A stretch of DNA of 64,000 bases from Hominenteromicrobium mulieris (GTDB taxonomy: Bacteria > Bacillota > Clostridia > Oscillospirales > Acutalibacteraceae), in the NCBI RefSeq assembly GCF_020687165.1, contig NZ_JAJEQC010000002.1; one strand, given 5' to 3'. Shown here one piece after another: positions 6,751 to 16,206 of the stretch; positions within the stretch are counted from its first letter, which is position 1; each line of letters opens with the position of its first letter. A model generated the notes under the pieces. That model was not told the DNA's origin. It made no database searches and saw only the letters and a program-made list of their open reading frames with translations. Both the position numbers and the translations under genes were made by a program.

Positions 6751-7764
6751 ATGATCATCGTACTCAAAGCCAACCGCAGTGAAGAACAGGTCAAAAACTT
6801 CATTTCGAATCTCACCGACCGTTATGACGTCAGTGTTAACACATGGGTCGGCACACATTCCACCGTGCTCGGCCTTATCGGTGATACCGCTGCGGTAGAC
6901 AGCGAGTACATCGCCGCGCAGGATATTGTAGAAAGCGTCAAGCGCGTGCAGGAGCCGTATAAAAAAGCAAACCGTAAGTTCCATCCGGAAGATACGGTCA
7001 TCAAGCTTCCTACCGGTCAGGTGATCGGCGACGGTTCCCTTGCGCTCATCGCAGGTCCGTGCTCCGTCGAAAGCGAAGCGCAGATCTGCTGTGTTGCAGA
7101 GCGCGTCAAGGCCGCAGGCGCTACGTTCCTGCGCGGCGGCGCATTCAAGCCCCGCACCTCGCCGTATGCGTTCCAGGGCCTTAAGGCAGAGGGCCTCGAG
7201 CTCCTCAAAAAGGCCAAGGAAAGAACCGGTCTGCCCATCGTCACCGAGATTATGAGCATCGGCCACCTCGACCTCTTTGAGGACGTCGATGTCATTCAGG
7301 TCGGCGCAAGAAACATGCAGAACTTCGAACTTTTAAAGGAGCTGGGTCACGTGCATAAGCCGATTCTTTTAAAGCGCGGCCTTGCCAACACCATCGAAGA
7401 ACTTCTCATGAGCGCCGAGTATATCATGGCGGGCGGCAACGAGCAGGTCATCCTGTGCGAGCGCGGCATCCGCACGTATGAGACATTCACCCGCAATACG
7501 CTCGATATTTCCGCCGTGCCGATCTTAAAGCGCCTTTCCCACCTGCCCGTCATCGTAGATCCCAGCCACGCCAGCGGCATCAACTGGCTTGTCGAGCCGC
7601 TTGCCATGGCAGCGGCAGCCGTCGGCGCAGACGGCCTCATCATTGAGGTGCATAATGACCCCAGCCGCGCCCTGTGCGACGGCGCACAGTCCCTCACGCC
7701 GGATCAGTTCGACGTGCTCGCAAAGAAAGTGCAGAAGGTCACCGAAACGGTGAAGAGCCTGTAA
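6751..7764 (+). CDS. aroF: DAHP synthase (3-deoxy-7-phosphoheptulonate synthase)
   Basis: It condenses phosphoenolpyruvate and erythrose 4-phosphate, the first step of aromatic synthesis. The 337-residue protein has an N-terminal ferredoxin-like domain of about 70 residues, as in the Thermotoga-type feedback-regulated enzymes, then the DAHP/KDOP synthase barrel. Motifs include LIAGPCSVES near 95, FLRGGAFKPRTSPYAFQG near 125, QVGARNMQN near 185 and VDPSHASG near 270, with metal ligands in the first and last. AAAGGTAAGGG precedes the ATG. It heads the attenuated operon with tyrA, aroB, aroA, aroC and pheA. Confidence 0.95.
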   Translation: MIIVLKANRSEEQVKNFISNLTDRYDVSVNTWVGTHSTVLGLIGDTAAVDSEYIAAQDIVESVKRVQEPYKKANRKFHPEDTVIKLPTGQVIGDGSLALIAGPCSVESEAQICCVAERVKAAGATFLRGGAFKPRTSPYAFQGLKAEGLELLKKAKERTGLPIVTEIMSIGHLDLFEDVDVIQVGARNMQNFELLKELGHVHKPILLKRGLANTIEELLMSAEYIMAGGNEQVILCERGIRTYETFTRNTLDISAVPILKRLSHLPVIVDPSHASGINWLVEPLAMAAAAVGADGLIIEVHNDPSRALCDGAQSLTPDQFDVLAKKVQKVTETVKSL

Positions 7765-7789
7765 AAATTTACCCGAAAGGGAGAACAAT

Positions 7790-8617
7790 ATGCAAATCGC
7801 AATCATTGGTCTGGGTCTCATCGGCGGTTCGCTTGCAAAGGCCCTCAAAGAAAATACAGAGCATACCGTCATTGGCTTTGACCGTGACGAAAACACCCTG
7901 CTCGACGCACTTTCCCTCGGCGCCATCGATTCCGTCGGCAGCACGTCATTGCTCGAAAACGCGGACGTCGTGTACGTCTGTCTGTATCCCGCAGATGTCG
8001 TGCGCTTCGTCGAGGAAAACGCACCGCATTTTAAAGAAGGCTGCATTGTCACGGATGTGTGCGGCATCAAAAATCAGGTCTGCGGCAAATTAACGGAGAT
8101 CGCCAAAAACTACCCGTTCGTTTACGTCGGCGGCCACCCCATGGCGGGCAAGGAGCGCAGCGGGTTCGATGCCAGCGAGGCAAGCCTCTTTTATAACGCT
8201 TCCTATATTCTCGTGCCCGGCGAAGCTCCGCAAAGCGCCACAGATACCCTTGTATCGCTCGCAAAAAGCATGGGCTTTGGCACCATCAAATACTGCACGC
8301 AGCAAAAGCATGACCGTATGATCGCCTATACGTCCCAGATTCCGCACGTTTTGGCGTGCGCTTATGTCATGAGCCCGCGCTGCGATGAGCACAGCGGCTT
8401 TTCCGCCGGCAGTTACCGTGATGTTTCGCGCGTGGCGCGCATCAATGCGGAGCTGTGGGCAGACCTTTTCCTTGCAAACCGTGAGGAATTAGCGGACGAG
8501 ACGGAAGAACTCGTGCGCAATATAGAACGTATACGCGCTGCGGTGGCGAAAAACGATCGGGCAGAGCTCGTGGCGCTGCTTTCCTCCGCACGTGAAAAAA
8601 AGGAGAAATTCGGATAA
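7790..8617 (+). CDS. tyrA: Prephenate dehydrogenase
   Basis: It oxidatively decarboxylates prephenate to 4-hydroxyphenylpyruvate for tyrosine. The 275-residue enzyme starts with a Rossmann motif (IGLGLIGGSLA, residues 5-15), has GGHPMAGKERSG near 113-124 with the catalytic His, and ends without an ACT domain, unlike the longer Bacillus enzyme. With no ACT domain here, feedback control by Tyr may act mainly at aroF or through the leader. GAAAGGGAG lies before the ATG. The stop overlaps the aroB start by one base. Confidence 0.93.
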   Translation: MQIAIIGLGLIGGSLAKALKENTEHTVIGFDRDENTLLDALSLGAIDSVGSTSLLENADVVYVCLYPADVVRFVEENAPHFKEGCIVTDVCGIKNQVCGKLTEIAKNYPFVYVGGHPMAGKERSGFDASEASLFYNASYILVPGEAPQSATDTLVSLAKSMGFGTIKYCTQQKHDRMIAYTSQIPHVLACAYVMSPRCDEHSGFSAGSYRDVSRVARINAELWADLFLANREELADETEELVRNIERIRAAVAKNDRAELVALLSSAREKKEKFG

Positions 8618-9699
8618 TGGTGATCGAGATTAAAACAGATAAACCGTATGAAGTTATTGTAGAAGACGGCGTTTTGGACCGCGCGGGCGAAAAAATTGCC
8701 CCGCTCGTCCGCCCCGGCAGCCGCGCCATGATTGTCAGCGAGACAAACGTCTTCCCGATATACGGCGAGCGTCTAAAAGCTTCGCTTGAAAAAGCGGGTA
8801 TCCACACGGCGGAGTTCGTCTTTGAAGCCGGCGAGCCGCAAAAACAGCTTTCCACCGTCATGCAGATTTACGAAGCGCTTGCGGAAAACGATTTCACGCG
8901 CAGCGACATCATTGTCACGCTCGGCGGCGGCGTAGCGGGCGATATGGGTGGCTTCGCGGCGGCAACGTTCCTGCGCGGCATGGATTTCGTGCAGGTGCCC
9001 ACGTCCCTTTTGGCGCAGGTAGATGCCAGTGTCGGCGGCAAAACGGGTGTCGATTTGCCGTTCGGTAAAAACCTCGTCGGCGCGTTCCATCAGCCGCGCC
9101 TCGTCCTCGCCGATCCCCAAACGCTCTCCACGCTGCCCGATGCCTATTTCACGGACGGCATGGGCGAGGTCATCAAATACGGCTGCATCGCAGACGCCGC
9201 GCTGTTCGATAAATTGGAGCAGGGACAAGTCATCGACCATTTGGAGGAAACCATCTGCCGCTGCGTGCTGTGCAAAAAGCATTTTGTCGAGGAAGACACG
9301 AACGACAAAGGCCGGCGTATGATTTTAAACTTCGGCCACACATTCGGCCACGCGCTCGAAAAGCTTACGGGCTTCTCGTCGCTTTCGCACGGCCTTGCCG
9401 TCGGCATCGGTATGGTCATGGCGGGCGAAGTGGGTGAAAGTCTCGGCATCACGGAAAAAGGCACCGCTGCGCGTATCCGCCGCGTGCTGGAAAGCTATGG
9501 CATGCCCACCGAGTCCGCGTTTGATTTCGCCAAAGTTGTGGAAGCAACCGCGCTCGATAAAAAAAGCTTTGGAAAAACGCTCAACCTGATCCTCTTAAAG
9601 CAGATCGGCGAAAGCGTTATTCACCCGGTGGACAGAAACTACCTCGTACTGCGCTATAAACTCGCCGCCGAGCAGAACCGCCGCAGAAAATTGAATTGA
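8617..9699 (+). CDS. aroB: 3-dehydroquinate synthase
   Basis: It converts DAHP to 3-dehydroquinate using NAD and a divalent metal. The 360-residue protein has TLGGGVAGDMGGFAA near 105-120, PTSLLAQVDASVGGKTG near 130, GEVIKYG near 185, and the metal-binding ILNFGHTFGHA near 235. The length is normal. The start overlaps the tyrA stop (TAATG), indicating translational coupling. Confidence 0.96.
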   Translation: MVIEIKTDKPYEVIVEDGVLDRAGEKIAPLVRPGSRAMIVSETNVFPIYGERLKASLEKAGIHTAEFVFEAGEPQKQLSTVMQIYEALAENDFTRSDIIVTLGGGVAGDMGGFAAATFLRGMDFVQVPTSLLAQVDASVGGKTGVDLPFGKNLVGAFHQPRLVLADPQTLSTLPDAYFTDGMGEVIKYGCIADAALFDKLEQGQVIDHLEETICRCVLCKKHFVEEDTNDKGRRMILNFGHTFGHALEKLTGFSSLSHGLAVGIGMVMAGEVGESLGITEKGTAARIRRVLESYGMPTESAFDFAKVVEATALDKKSFGKTLNLILLKQIGESVIHPVDRNYLVLRYKLAAEQNRRRKLN

Positions 9700-9707
9700 T
9701 TTTTAGG

Positions 9708-9737
9708 AAGGCAGCATCATTCTCATCGTGCTGCCTT
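9708..9737 (+). other. Hairpin between aroB and aroA
   Basis: AAGGCAGCA (9708-9716) pairs perfectly with TGCTGCCTT (9729-9737), but no U-run follows. It is more likely an mRNA processing or stability element than a terminator. Confidence 0.55.
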
Positions 9738-9783
9738 ATGTCAAATATAGAGAGATAAATTTATGTAGAAACAAGGTGATACT

Positions 9784-11070
9784 ATGGCAGAGGTGACCTA
9801 CCGCCCCGCCCACGTTAAGGGCGAAGTGCGCATTCCCCCAAGCAAAAGTGCCGCGCACCGCGCATTGCTTTCGGCGGCGCTGTGCAAAACGCCGTGCCGT
9901 GTCGGGCCCATTGACCACAGCGCGGATATGGAAGCTACATTAAACGGCGTGTGCGCCATGGGCGGCACGGTGAAAGCGGAAGAAAACGGCGTGCTGTGCA
10001 TCGCGCCGGGCACGGCACCCCAAAGCGTCACGGTCGATTGCGGTGAATCCGGTTCCACGCTGCGCTTTCTCATCCCCGTTTTCGCCGCCCTCGGCATCGA
10101 AGCGACGTTTGTCGGTCACGGCAGACTTCCCGAGCGCCCTATCGGCGTTTACACAGACCTTCTGCCGCAGCACGGCGTAACGGTCGAGACTGCCGGCGGT
10201 CTGCCGTTTCACATCACGGGCAAGCTTCAAAGCGGCGATTTCCGCGTGCCGGGCAACATCAGTTCTCAGTTTATAACCGGTTTATTATTCGCTTTGCCGC
10301 TGCTCAAAAAGGATTCCACCGTTACGCTGACCACCCCGCTCGAATCCAAAGGCTATATCGATTTGACGATAGAGGTGCTCGCGGGCTTCGGTGTTAAAAT
10401 TGAGGAGACCGAGACCGGCTGGCACATCTCCGGCGGGCAGACGTACCGCGCAGAGCACTATACCGTCGAGGGCGATTGGTCGCAGGCCGCGTTTTTTCTC
10501 TCGGAAGCCGCTATCTCCGGCGGCCCTATCCGCCTGCTCGGCCTTTCCGAAACCTCTCTGCAAGGCGATAAAGCCTGCGTCCATCTCTGGCGGCAGTTCG
10601 GGCTTTCTGTCACCGAAGAAAACGGCGTTTATGTTGCCGAAAACAAAAATATAGATAAGCCCTACCGCGGACTGCACGGCATCGCGATTGACGCCGCGCA
10701 AATTCCCGATATGGTGCCTGCGCTCGCCGTCACGGCCGCGTTCGCGGAGGGCGAGACCGTCATTTCCCACGCGGAGCGATTGCACTTAAAGGAGTGTGAC
10801 CGTCTGCTTGCCATGGAAGCGGCGCTCAAAAACCTCGGTGCAGACATTAAAGCCGTGCCGGATGGCCTTATCATTCACGGCAAGCCCGCGCTTACGGGTG
10901 GCAAAGCCGAGGGCATGAACGACCACCGCGTCGTCATGGCGCTCGCTGCCGCCGGTTGTGCGTGCACAGTCACCGTCACGGACGCGGAAAGCATCAAAAA
11001 ATCCTACCCCGGATTTTTCCGGGATCATAAACATTTAGGAGGGATCGCCGATGGCATCGACCTGGGGTGA
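9784..11070 (+). CDS. aroA: 3-phosphoshikimate 1-carboxyvinyltransferase (EPSP synthase)
   Basis: It transfers the enolpyruvyl group of PEP to shikimate 3-phosphate. The 428-residue protein has PPSKSAAHR near residues 18-26, DCGESGSTLRF near 85, GNISSQFITGLLFALPLL near 157, and late conserved LKECDRL. The replacement of the NAGTA-type loop by GESGSTLR resembles the class of Gram-positive enzymes that differ from plant-type EPSPS. The last 20 bases overlap aroC, so the two are coupled. Confidence 0.94.
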   Translation: MAEVTYRPAHVKGEVRIPPSKSAAHRALLSAALCKTPCRVGPIDHSADMEATLNGVCAMGGTVKAEENGVLCIAPGTAPQSVTVDCGESGSTLRFLIPVFAALGIEATFVGHGRLPERPIGVYTDLLPQHGVTVETAGGLPFHITGKLQSGDFRVPGNISSQFITGLLFALPLLKKDSTVTLTTPLESKGYIDLTIEVLAGFGVKIEETETGWHISGGQTYRAEHYTVEGDWSQAAFFLSEAAISGGPIRLLGLSETSLQGDKACVHLWRQFGLSVTEENGVYVAENKNIDKPYRGLHGIAIDAAQIPDMVPALAVTAAFAEGETVISHAERLHLKECDRLLAMEAALKNLGADIKAVPDGLIIHGKPALTGGKAEGMNDHRVVMALAAAGCACTVTVTDAESIKKSYPGFFRDHKHLGGIADGIDLG

Positions 11071-12127
11071 AAACATCAAGCTGTCCATTTTCGGCGGCAG
11101 CCATACGGAAGCAATCGGCGTAGTGCTCGATAATCTCCCGCCGAATGAAAAAATAGACATGGAAAAAATTCGCGTGCAGATGGCGCGCCGTGCGCCGGGC
11201 AAGGACAAGACCGCCACCACGCGCCTTGAGGCCGATGAGCCGCAGGTGCTCTCGGGCCTCTTCAACGGCGTCACAACAGGCGCGCCGCTCGCGGCTATCA
11301 TCGCGAACACCAATACGCGTTCGAAGGATTATTCCGATTTAAAAATTCACCCGCGTCCCGGCCATGCCGATTACACCGCGTCTGTCCGCTACGACGGCGC
11401 AAATGACATTCGCGGCGGCGGGCATTTTTCGGGTCGTCTCACCGCGTGCCTCGTGTTCGCAGGCGCCGTCTGCCGCCAGATATTAGAGCGCCGCGGCATC
11501 ACGATCGGTGCGCACGCTTATGCGGTCGGCAGCGCAAAAGATACCCCGTTCGATCCCGTAAACGTCTCAAAAGACGACTTAAATGCCTTAAATACCCGCT
11601 TTTTTGCGGTCAATTCCCCCAAGGCCGAAGAAAAAATGCGCGCCGAGATCGAAGCCGCGCGATTGGACGCAGACAGCATCGGCGGCATCATCGAGTGCGC
11701 CGCAGTCGGTGTCCCGGCAGGCATCGGCAGTCCTATGTTCGGCGGCATCGAAAACGTCTTTGCATCGATTTTATACGGCATCCCCGCCGTCAAAGGCGTG
11801 GAGTTCGGCGCGGGCTTTGATGTTGCTTGTATGCGTGGCAGCGAAAATAACGACGCGTTTTACTACGACGAAAATGGTCTCGTCCGCACGAAAACGAACA
11901 ACGCGGGCGGCATTTTGGGCGGCATCACAACGGGCATGCCGATTCTATTCCGCATCGCCGTCAAGCCCACGCCGTCCATCGGCCGTGAACAGCACACGGT
12001 CGATCTCACCACGAAAACAAACGCCGATTTAACCATCCACGGCCGCCACGACCCGTGTATCGTCCCGCGCGCCATCCCTGTGGCGGAAGCTGCGGCAGCC
12101 TTGGCGCTGATGGACTTGCTGCGTTAA
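11051..12127 (+). CDS. aroC: Chorismate synthase
   Basis: It eliminates phosphate from EPSP to give chorismate with reduced FMN. The 358-residue protein shows the family signatures GGSHTEAIG near residue 15, RPGHADYT near 97, RGGGHFSGRLTA near 120, GSENNDAF near 262 and GGILGGITTGMPI near 282. TAGGAGGGA lies inside the end of aroA before the ATG. The gene lies within the attenuated operon. Confidence 0.96.
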   Translation: MASTWGENIKLSIFGGSHTEAIGVVLDNLPPNEKIDMEKIRVQMARRAPGKDKTATTRLEADEPQVLSGLFNGVTTGAPLAAIIANTNTRSKDYSDLKIHPRPGHADYTASVRYDGANDIRGGGHFSGRLTACLVFAGAVCRQILERRGITIGAHAYAVGSAKDTPFDPVNVSKDDLNALNTRFFAVNSPKAEEKMRAEIEAARLDADSIGGIIECAAVGVPAGIGSPMFGGIENVFASILYGIPAVKGVEFGAGFDVACMRGSENNDAFYYDENGLVRTKTNNAGGILGGITTGMPILFRIAVKPTPSIGREQHTVDLTTKTNADLTIHGRHDPCIVPRAIPVAEAAAALALMDLLR

Positions 12128-12151
12128 AGAGAATAGAAAGGAGCGAGCAAA

Positions 12152-13291
12152 ATGAGTGAAAATAAGTCCTTTGATGAACTGCTTTTGCCGGTTCGCAACG
12201 ATATAGACCGCATTGATAAAGAGCTTTTAAAGCTTTTTACGGAACGCATGCAGTGCGCGGAGCGCGTCGCGGAGATCAAGCGCAAGGCGGGCATTCCCGT
12301 CTTAAATGCCGCCCGCGAGCAGGTCATTTTAGACCGCGTTAAAAAAGAAGCCGGTGAGTACGGCGACAGCGCCGTCGCGCTTTACAGCGCCATCATGAGC
12401 ATCAGTCGCGCCCGCCAGCACAATATGCTGAAAAGCGGCGGGGTATTGCGCGACCTCGAGCAAAATTCCCCAAAGACATTAAAAGCCGACCCGCGTGTCA
12501 TTTGTCAGGGCGCGGCGGGCGCGTTTTCCCACAGCGCCGCCCTGCGCCTGTTTCCGGGGCAGAAGCCGATCTTTTTACCCGGCTTCCGCGATGTTTTTGA
12601 AGCTGTCCATAACGGCGCGGGCGATTACGGCGTGGTGCCGGTCGAAAATTCCGATGCCGGCAGTGTCTCTGAGGTCTATGACCTCATCATGAAGCACCGC
12701 ATGTTCATCGTCGGTGCGGCGGATATTCCCGTGCGCCACTGCCTGTGCCGCGCAAAGGGGACGGGTGCGGTCAAAAAGGTGCTCTCGAAGCATGAGGCCC
12801 TCGTGCAGTGCAGTGCGTATCTCGCGGCACACGACATCGAAACCGAAGCCTATTCCAACACGGCGGCTGCCGCAAAATTCATCGCCGAAACCCGTCTCGA
12901 GGGCGTCGGCGCAGTCTGCTCCGCGCAGGCGGCGGAGGAATACGGCCTTGAAGTCATCGCCGCCGATATTCAGAATACCGATAACAACTGCACGCGCTTC
13001 ATCGTCATTTCGCGTGAAGCCGTTTTGCCCGAAGACGCGGAAAAGATCAGCCTGTGCTTCTCTCTGCCGCACACCCCGGGCTCGCTGTGCCATACGCTGG
13101 AGCGTTTCGCTCTGCTCGGCCTGAACCTCACAAAAATCGAATCCCGCCCCATCCCGGAGCGCAATTTCGAGTATGACTTCTACCTCGATTTCACCGGGAA
13201 TGTTCACGACGTGCAGACACTTGCGCTCATCTGCGCCCTCTCCGACGAGATGCCCCGCTTCTCGTTCCTCGGAAACTACAAAGAAAGCTGA
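12152..13291 (+). CDS. pheA: Bifunctional chorismate mutase/prephenate dehydratase
   Basis: It makes phenylpyruvate from chorismate in two steps. Residues 1-90 are an AroQ-type chorismate mutase (VRNDIDRIDKELLKLF and ERMQCAERVAEIK), residues about 110-290 are the dehydratase (CQGAAGAFSHSAA, then the TRF motif near 285), and the rest is an ACT domain with the Phe-binding ESRP motif in LTKIESRPIP. The 379-residue length fits a P-protein. Phe feedback is expected from the ACT domain. AAAGGAG precedes the ATG. Confidence 0.95.
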   Translation: MSENKSFDELLLPVRNDIDRIDKELLKLFTERMQCAERVAEIKRKAGIPVLNAAREQVILDRVKKEAGEYGDSAVALYSAIMSISRARQHNMLKSGGVLRDLEQNSPKTLKADPRVICQGAAGAFSHSAALRLFPGQKPIFLPGFRDVFEAVHNGAGDYGVVPVENSDAGSVSEVYDLIMKHRMFIVGAADIPVRHCLCRAKGTGAVKKVLSKHEALVQCSAYLAAHDIETEAYSNTAAAAKFIAETRLEGVGAVCSAQAAEEYGLEVIAADIQNTDNNCTRFIVISREAVLPEDAEKISLCFSLPHTPGSLCHTLERFALLGLNLTKIESRPIPERNFEYDFYLDFTGNVHDVQTLALICALSDEMPRFSFLGNYKES

Positions 13292-13298
13292 GTTAAAA

Positions 13299-13799
13299 AT
13301 GGCAGTTACCTTTATCAAAGTCACGGAAGAAGAACAGATTGAAAAAATAGCCGAGATCGCCGCACCCATCTGGCACGAGACCTACGACTGCATCAACGGC
13401 GTTGCGTCCACAGATTACATGATCGAAAAATTCCAGTCCGTCCCGGCCATCCACCGCCAGATGGAAAGCGAGGGCTACGTCTATTATATGATGCTCGACG
13501 ACGGCGTGCCCGCGGGCTTCATCGGCCTTGTGCCGCACAAAGAGGGCAAAATGTTCCTGAGCAAGCTCTACGTTTCCGCCGCTCATCGCAGCCGCGGCCT
13601 GCCGCGCGCCGCGTTCGATTTCATCGAAACGCTCTGTCAGGCGGAAAAACTCCCCGCAATCTATCTCACCGTCAACAAAAAGAATTTTCACGCCATCGAA
13701 GTCTACAAATACTTCGGTTTTCATCAAACGGACGCCGTCGTCACCGACATCGGCAGCGGCTTCGTGATGAACGACTACATCATGCAGAAAGACCTGTGA
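13299..13799 (+). CDS. GNAT family N-acetyltransferase
   Basis: A 166-residue acetyltransferase of the GNAT fold. The acetyl-CoA loop region is KLYVSAAHRSRGLPRAAFDF near residues 88-107, followed by YLTVNKKNFHAIEVYKYFGF, the usual strand-helix end of the fold. The ATG at 13299 is chosen because the open frame upstream lies within pheA. The ribosome binding site is weak, and translation may be coupled to pheA, whose stop is 8 bases upstream. It is the last gene of the aro operon. The substrate is unknown, and no role in aromatic synthesis is implied by sequence. Confidence 0.82.
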   Translation: MAVTFIKVTEEEQIEKIAEIAAPIWHETYDCINGVASTDYMIEKFQSVPAIHRQMESEGYVYYMMLDDGVPAGFIGLVPHKEGKMFLSKLYVSAAHRSRGLPRAAFDFIETLCQAEKLPAIYLTVNKKNFHAIEVYKYFGFHQTDAVVTDIGSGFVMNDYIMQKDL

Positions 13800-13807
13800 T
13801 CCGAAAC

Positions 13808-13856
13808 AAAATGCAAACCGAGTCCGACTGAAAAAGCACGGCTCGGTTTGCATTTT
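13808..13856. terminator. Bidirectional terminator between aro operon and AraC gene
   Basis: AAATGCAAACCGAG (13809-13822) pairs perfectly with CTCGGTTTGCATTT (13842-13855), with T-runs on both strands. Confidence 0.9.
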
Positions 13857-14737
13857 TACGCTTTCGTGTTTTTGCGGCTGCTGCGGTACGCTTTCGGCGT
13901 GCAGCCATAGATTTTTTTGAAGCACCCGGTAAAATAGCTCGCGCCCGAGAATCCGCAGTCCAACGCGATCTGCGCCACGGGCGTTTCCGTTTTGCACAGG
14001 CGCTCCGCCGCCTTTTGCAGGCGAAACCGCTGAAGATATTCGACCGGCGTGCAGTGCAGATACGTGTGAAACAGCTTTTCGCACGCGCTTTTGCATACAT
14101 GCCCCGCGCCCGCAATCTCTTCCAGCGTCAGCTTTTCCGCATAGCCGCTGTGTATGGCGTGCATCATGTTTTTTACGGCCGAAAGCCGGCTGCTTTCGGA
14201 AACCGTGTTTTCGGGCTTCGGTGCCAGCCGGCAGATCTCGTCCCACACCGCGTAGGAAAGGCTTTGCAGGCGCAGCAGATTGTGTTTGTCCGCTTCGTCG
14301 AAAAGCGCCTCGATCAGCGCCAAAGCACCGCCGCTTTTTTCTTTTTCCGGCTTTAAGATGCAGCAGGGGAAAGCGGCGTTTTTTGTCACGGGCGTAATGT
14401 ACGTCTCCTCCAAATACGTGTTGGCGCATAGCATCATGGGGTGCAGCAGCACGCATCGGTAGGTGCAACGGCTTTCTTCAAAAAAATGCAGCTGCCGCGT
14501 GTTGATAAAAATCCCCTCGCCCTCGTGCACCGTGCAGCGTGTGCCGTTCACATTGTACACCATGCTGCCTTCCGTTACATATAATAATTCGATTTCGTCG
14601 TGCCAGTGGCCGATGGCGTCGCCCTCGCGCGCTGCGTCGAAGCACAAAGTGCGTCCGCCCGCAAAAAAGAAAAGCTCCGGCACCGTATACGGCACAAGCT
14701 CTGCGCCGTCGCCGTGTATTCTGAATTTCGGAATCAT
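13856..14737 (-). CDS. AraC family transcriptional regulator with cupin domain
   Basis: A 293-residue regulator. The N-terminal half looks like an AraC-type cupin (HWHDEIELLYVTEG near 44-57, then EGEGIFINTRQLH). The C-terminal 100 residues hold two helix-turn-helix motifs, the second in VAQIALDCGFSGASYFTGCFKKIYG, followed by the AraC-signature TPKAYR. It is divergent from the MFS gene and probably controls it, sensing a small ligand such as a sugar. A promoter is visible at 14834-14862. Confidence 0.9.
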   Translation of the reverse strand: MIPKFRIHGDGAELVPYTVPELFFFAGGRTLCFDAAREGDAIGHWHDEIELLYVTEGSMVYNVNGTRCTVHEGEGIFINTRQLHFFEESRCTYRCVLLHPMMLCANTYLEETYITPVTKNAAFPCCILKPEKEKSGGALALIEALFDEADKHNLLRLQSLSYAVWDEICRLAPKPENTVSESSRLSAVKNMMHAIHSGYAEKLTLEEIAGAGHVCKSACEKLFHTYLHCTPVEYLQRFRLQKAAERLCKTETPVAQIALDCGFSGASYFTGCFKKIYGCTPKAYRSSRKNTKA

Positions 14738-14792
14738 GCTGTCCTCCGCATTTTGTCAAGATATACGATATATTTGTATTTTTTAAACCGAT

Positions 14793-14844
14793 TTTGCTAT
14801 GAAACATCGTTAAAATACGTTATATTAGTATTCAGTATAGCAAA
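14793..14844. promoter_or_regulatory. Inverted repeat in the AraC-MFS intergenic region
   Basis: TTTGCTAT (14793-14800) and ATAGCAAA (14837-14844) are perfect inverse complements 36 bases apart. The right copy overlaps the -10 of the araC-type gene, which fits an autoregulatory site, but function is inferred. Confidence 0.4.
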
Positions 14845-14862
14845 GCCGATGTGCTTTTGCAA
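14834..14862 (-). promoter_or_regulatory. Sigma-A promoter of the AraC-type regulator
   Basis: On the minus strand, TTGCAA (14857-14862) and TATACT (14834-14839) are 17 bases apart, about 97 bases before the ATG. Confidence 0.72.
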
Positions 14863-14906
14863 TTCTTATCCGAAGATTTAAAGACAAAAAATTAAGGGGA
14901 ATCGAT

Positions 14907-16064
14907 ATGTTTTCTTTGTTGCTTGCGGTCATCTACGCCGCATTTATCAGTCTCGGTCTGCCGGATGCCCTGCTCGGCTCGGCGTGGCCGACGATGTACC
15001 GGGTCATGAATGTTCCGGTGTCCTATGCGGGCATTGTCAGCATGATTATTTCCTGCGGCACGGTCATCTCCAGCCTGATGAGCGACCGCGCCGTGCGCAG
15101 GCTCGGCACGCATCTCGTCACGGTCATCAGCGTCGGCCTGACGGCGCTGGGACTATTCGGCTTTTCTTCGGCCGGCGCGTTCTGGCAGCTTTGTGTTTGG
15201 GCGGTGCCGTACGGGCTCGGCGCGGGCAGTGTAGATGCCGCTCTGAATAATTACATCGCCCTGTATTACCGCTCCGGCCACATGAATTGGCTGCATTGCT
15301 TCTGGGGTCTCGGCGCCATGGCCGGGCCGTATATCATGGGTGCGTGCCTCACGGGCGGCTATTCCTTCGGCGCCGGCTACCGCGTGGTGTTCTTCATTCA
15401 GCTCGCGCTGACGATCGTGCTTGTTCTCTCGCGCCCGCTGTGAAAGAAAACGCCCGCAGGCGAGGCGGAGGAAACAGGCGGGAAATCCTTCCTGCGCCGT
15501 GTGCTGAAAATGACCGGCGCACCCGTCACCATGCTCGCGTTCTTCTTATATTGCGCTTTGGAGGGCACCACAGGGCTTTGGGCCAGCAGCTTCCTCGTCC
15601 TGCGGCACAATATTGCGGCGGAAAGCGCCGCCTCCATGGCTTCGCTGTTTTACATCGGCATCACGGCGGGGCGTTTCCTCAGCGGCTTTATCTCCGATAA
15701 GCTTGGCGACCGCCGCATGGTATCGATCGGCATCGTCTGCGTGCTGTTTGGCACGGTTTTATTGTTCGTGCCGGTCGAGTTCTCGGCGGTGGCGGGCCTT
15801 GTTTTCATCGGGCTCGGCTGTGCGCCCGTTTACCCTGGGCTTCTGCATCAAACGCCCGTGCGTTTCGGCGCCGAAAACGCGCAGGCGGTCATGGGTATGC
15901 AGATGGCGTGCGCCTATGTCGGCAGCATGACGATGCCCGCGTTCTTCGGCAAGCTCAGCGACTTGCTCGGTATGCAGATTTATCCCGTTATCCTCATGGC
16001 GTTTGCCGCGCTGCTCGCCTTTGCCGTGTGGAACGCAAACCGTCTGACGCTCGACCGCAAATAA
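14907..16064 (+). pseudogene. MFS transporter interrupted by an in-frame TGA
   Basis: The two halves lie in one frame and together encode a 385-codon major facilitator protein with about 12 hydrophobic segments. Residues 1-178 contain the first six, with LPDALLGSAWP near 18; the second half starts with RVLKMTGAP and includes GITAGRFLSGFISDKLGDRR, a typical MFS loop motif. A single TGA at 15441-15443 (codon 179) falls in the central cytoplasmic loop just before KKTPAGEAEE, where relatives often carry Trp, so TGG to TGA is the simplest explanation. AAGGGGA precedes the ATG. There is no clear second ribosome binding site. Other genes here use TGA as stop, so general recoding is unlikely. Confidence 0.82.
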
Positions 16065-16101
16065 CACGGCGCCTTGACAAAAATCAAAAATCGACAATCT
16101 T

Positions 16102-16145
16102 GCGAACGGTGTGCAAAAATTTCCCTCGGCCGTTCGCTTTTTCTT
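16102..16145 (+). terminator. Intrinsic terminator after the MFS gene
   Basis: GCGAACGG (16102-16109) pairs with CCGTTCGC (16130-16137), with a 20-base loop and a T-rich tail. Confidence 0.75.
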
Positions 16146-16172
16146 TCTTTTTCGGAAAATCTGTGCTATACT
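16144..16172 (+). promoter_or_regulatory. Probable promoter of the pyrophosphatase gene
   Basis: TATACT (16167-16172) is a good -10 box. The -35 (TTTCTT, 16144-16149, 17 bases upstream) is weak. The start codon is 35 bases downstream. Confidence 0.5.
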
Positions 16173-16206
16173 AAAAACAACATTTTACCTTGAGTGGGGT
16201 ATACGC

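Noticed and set aside
15441..15443. TGA read as an amino acid (genetic code change or selenocysteine)
   Set aside because: Many genes in the window end at TGA in the expected place, and no SECIS-like hairpin is evident right after it.
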